Shown piece by piece: positions 13,035-14,860 of a DNA stretch of 14,860 nt; the first letter of the stretch is position 1; each line of letters opens with the position of its first letter. The stretch comes from JAWXTP01 sp044433415 (GTDB lineage Bacteria > Bacteroidota > Bacteroidia > Bacteroidales > Rikenellaceae): NCBI GenBank assembly GCA_044433415.1, contig JAWXTP010000073.1:1-14860 (forward strand), written 5' to 3'. Position numbers and translations under genes: made by a program. The notes under the pieces are model-generated. The model ran no database searches and had not been told where the DNA came from. It was given only the letters and a program-made list of their open reading frames with translations.

Positions 13035-14860
13035 ATGTATAAAAATTTAAATAGTTATATAAAATTTCTAGAGTCGAAAGGTGAATTGAAGCGCGTAAAA
13101 GAATTTGTTTCTACAGATCTTGAAATCGCTGAAATTACCGACCGTGAGTCTAAAAGTGAAGGCGGAGGTAAAGCGTTGTTGTTTGAAAATAATGAAACCC
13201 AGTTTCCTGTCCTTACAAATATGATGGGTTCTATAAAGCGTATGGAATATGCCCTCGGTGTAGACTCTCTAGAAGAACCTGCAAATAGGATATATGAGCT
13301 TTTTTCTTCTGTAACAAAAGAGAAAAATAACTTCTCGGATAAACTTAAAATGTTACCCATATTAGCATCGGCTTCGCGTTGGCTACCTAAGCGCTCCGCA
13401 AAACGTGGTGACTGTCAAGAGGTGGTTTATGAGGGTGATGATGTGGACTTGTCTATGTTGCCTATACTGAAATGTGCTCCCCTAGATGGAGGTCGTTTTG
13501 TAACCCTTCCCCTAGTTGGTACGCGTTCTGCGGAGACTGATCAGCCTAACTTAGGGATGTATAGAATGCAGGTGTTCTCAAAAAATACTACAGGTATGCA
13601 CTGGCACCGTCATAAGACAGGTGAAAGGCATTATGAGGAACATAAAAAGCAGGGTAAGCGTATGGATGTAGTGGTGTGTCTAGGTGGTGACCCTGTATAT
13701 ACTTATTCGGCTGTAGCTCCTCTGCCTGAGGGGATAGATGAGTACCTATTAGCAGGGTTCTTACGTCAGAAACCTGTAGAGTTGGTTAAAGCGCTACACT
13801 CAGATATCTATGTTCCTTCGGATTGTGACTTCGTAATTGAGGGATATGTTGATACCTCAGCAGATAAGGTCATAGAAGGTCCTTTTGGTGACCATACAGG
13901 GTTTTACTCTCTAGAGGATTATTATCCTACATTTCATGTGACTTGTATAACGCACCGTAAGGATGCAGTATATCCTGCTACTTTAGTGGGCGTACCTCCT
14001 ATGGAAGATGCTTATATTGCGGTGGCTACAGAGCGCCTTTTCCTAGCGCCTATACGTCTGGTAGCTCAACCCGATATAGTGGATATGTTTATGCCTTTTG
14101 AGGGTGTGGCACATAATATAGTGCTTATGGATATAGAGAAAAGGTATCCTTACCAAGGGTTTAAAGTGGCTCAGTCTATGTGGGGTGCTGGACAGATGAT
14201 GTTTAATAAATTCGCTGTTATAACTTCTGGATTACAGGGCAGAATGACAGATGTATCGCAGATAAAGAGCGTGATAGCTAATATAGATGTTGATAGGGAT
14301 TTACTAGTGTCACGTGGTCCTTTAGATGTACTAGATCATACGTCTAATGTATGTGGCTTTGGCGGTAAGCTGTGTATAGATGCTACAGTGAAGTTAGAAG
14401 AAGAACTTGTGGAGTTTAAAGGATATGGTACAGTAGAATATCAGAAGTCTGAGTCTACAGCTGAGCTGTTGGCTTTAGGGGAGTGGAGCACTGCATTTGT
14501 GAAGATAGCTCGTGATAAGGATTATAGACAAGTGGCTGAGGAGTTTGTAGAGCTTAATAGTTCTACAAATCTTAAATTTGTGTTGCTAGTAGATGAGTTT
14601 GTAGATTTTGGGAACCTTTCTGTTTGCGTATGGTATGCTACAAGTAATGTTGAGCCTTTACGTGACTTATATATATATAAAGGTGTAGCAGTGTTTGATT
14701 GTAGGGCAAAATTTGGAGGTCTTAACGGATTTAAGAGAAGATGGCCTAACGTGGTGACTATGGATGATAAGACTATAGAGACTGTGGATAAGAAGTGGAG
14801 TAGTTTTGGTTTAGGGGAGTTTAAAAGTTCCCCATCTTTAGAGTTTAAAGCTATGGTGTT
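13035..14860 (+). CDS. ubiD: UbiD-family decarboxylase (partial, right edge)
   Basis: The frame opens MYKNLNSYIKFLESKGELKR and stays open for 608 codons to the window edge. UbiD enzymes decarboxylate aromatic or unsaturated acids with prenylated FMN made by UbiX. Family blocks are clear: FPVLTNMMGS, LPILKCAPLDGGRF, NLGMYRMQVF with GMHWHRHKTG, EGPFGDHTGFYSLEDYYPTF (E281 onward), YPATLVGVPPMEDAYIAVAT, and KRYPYQGFKVAQSMWGAGQM. The C-terminal SFGLGEFKSSPS is also typical and indicates that only a few codons are missing. In Bacteroidota such long UbiD proteins are usually linked to quinone synthesis, but the substrate cannot be read from sequence. The gene diverges from mutA. A UbiX gene is not in view. 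Confidence 0.93.
   Translation, partial: MYKNLNSYIKFLESKGELKRVKEFVSTDLEIAEITDRESKSEGGGKALLFENNETQFPVLTNMMGSIKRMEYALGVDSLEEPANRIYELFSSVTKEKNNFSDKLKMLPILASASRWLPKRSAKRGDCQEVVYEGDDVDLSMLPILKCAPLDGGRFVTLPLVGTRSAETDQPNLGMYRMQVFSKNTTGMHWHRHKTGERHYEEHKKQGKRMDVVVCLGGDPVYTYSAVAPLPEGIDEYLLAGFLRQKPVELVKALHSDIYVPSDCDFVIEGYVDTSADKVIEGPFGDHTGFYSLEDYYPTFHVTCITHRKDAVYPATLVGVPPMEDAYIAVATERLFLAPIRLVAQPDIVDMFMPFEGVAHNIVLMDIEKRYPYQGFKVAQSMWGAGQMMFNKFAVITSGLQGRMTDVSQIKSVIANIDVDRDLLVSRGPLDVLDHTSNVCGFGGKLCIDATVKLEEELVEFKGYGTVEYQKSESTAELLALGEWSTAFVKIARDKDYRQVAEEFVELNSSTNLKFVLLVDEFVDFGNLSVCVWYATSNVEPLRDLYIYKGVAVFDCRAKFGGLNGFKRRWPNVVTMDDKTIETVDKKWSSFGLGEFKSSPSLEFKAMV

Noticed and set aside
13055..13360. Minus-strand open frame of 101 codons at the start of the ubiD-family gene
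   Set aside because: The plus strand carries the UbiD N-terminal region in an uninterrupted 608-codon frame.
14815..14836. A further copy of the palindromic repeat inside ubiD (GGGGAGTTTAAAAGTTCCCC)
   Set aside because: It encodes the conserved C-terminal GLGEFKSSPS motif of UbiD proteins, so the resemblance to the repeat is most simply chance.

Overview
The window looks chromosomal and comes from a member of the Bacteroidota, most likely Bacteroidales. It is AT-rich and has promoters of the Bacteroidetes type (TTG/TTTG about 20 bases upstream of TAnnTTTG). It carries a CarboxypepD_reg plus plug plus beta-barrel outer-membrane protein, LytTR-type two-component genes and a mutA/mutB pair typical of propionate-forming Bacteroidales. 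The genus cannot be fixed from the sequence alone.

Layout, left to right. Positions 1-283 hold a weak candidate for the 5' end of a divergent gene and the promoter of an MFS transporter (284-1474). A large TonB-receptor-like outer-membrane protein (1623-4526) follows and ends at a strong terminator. Next come a LytS/YehU-type sensor histidine kinase and its LytTR response regulator (4631-6477), five bases apart, which may sense a state related to the outer-membrane protein. Positions 6478-7341 are an accessory patch. It contains a 47-residue unknown small ORF with its own terminator, a promoter followed by a perfect CRP-type palindrome, a 23-24 codon remnant of an AAA/DUF4143-type ATPase, and a 313-bp non-coding element with perfect 20-bp terminal inverted repeats that cuts off that remnant. 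Three identical tRNA-Arg(ACG) genes on the minus strand (7342-7774) share one promoter and one terminator. A YqaA-type DedA-like membrane protein (8017-8457) follows. The minus strand then carries methylmalonyl-CoA mutase, with mutA (10907-12754) transcribed before mutB (8679-10805). A divergent ubiD-family decarboxylase starts at 13035 and runs off the right edge only slightly short of complete.

The most unusual signal is a family of short palindromic repeats, roughly 50 bp when complete, in most intergenic gaps from 4577 onward. The arms read TTAAGGGGACTTYTAA / TTAGAAGTYCCCTTAA, and some copies share a loop that includes TTATTCGATT. The copy at 8603-8656 is a perfect 24-bp hairpin. Other copies lie in the yqaA leader, between the tRNA genes, between mutA and mutB, and in the mutA leader. 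This resembles a REP/MITE-type repeat family. No transposase is present in the window.
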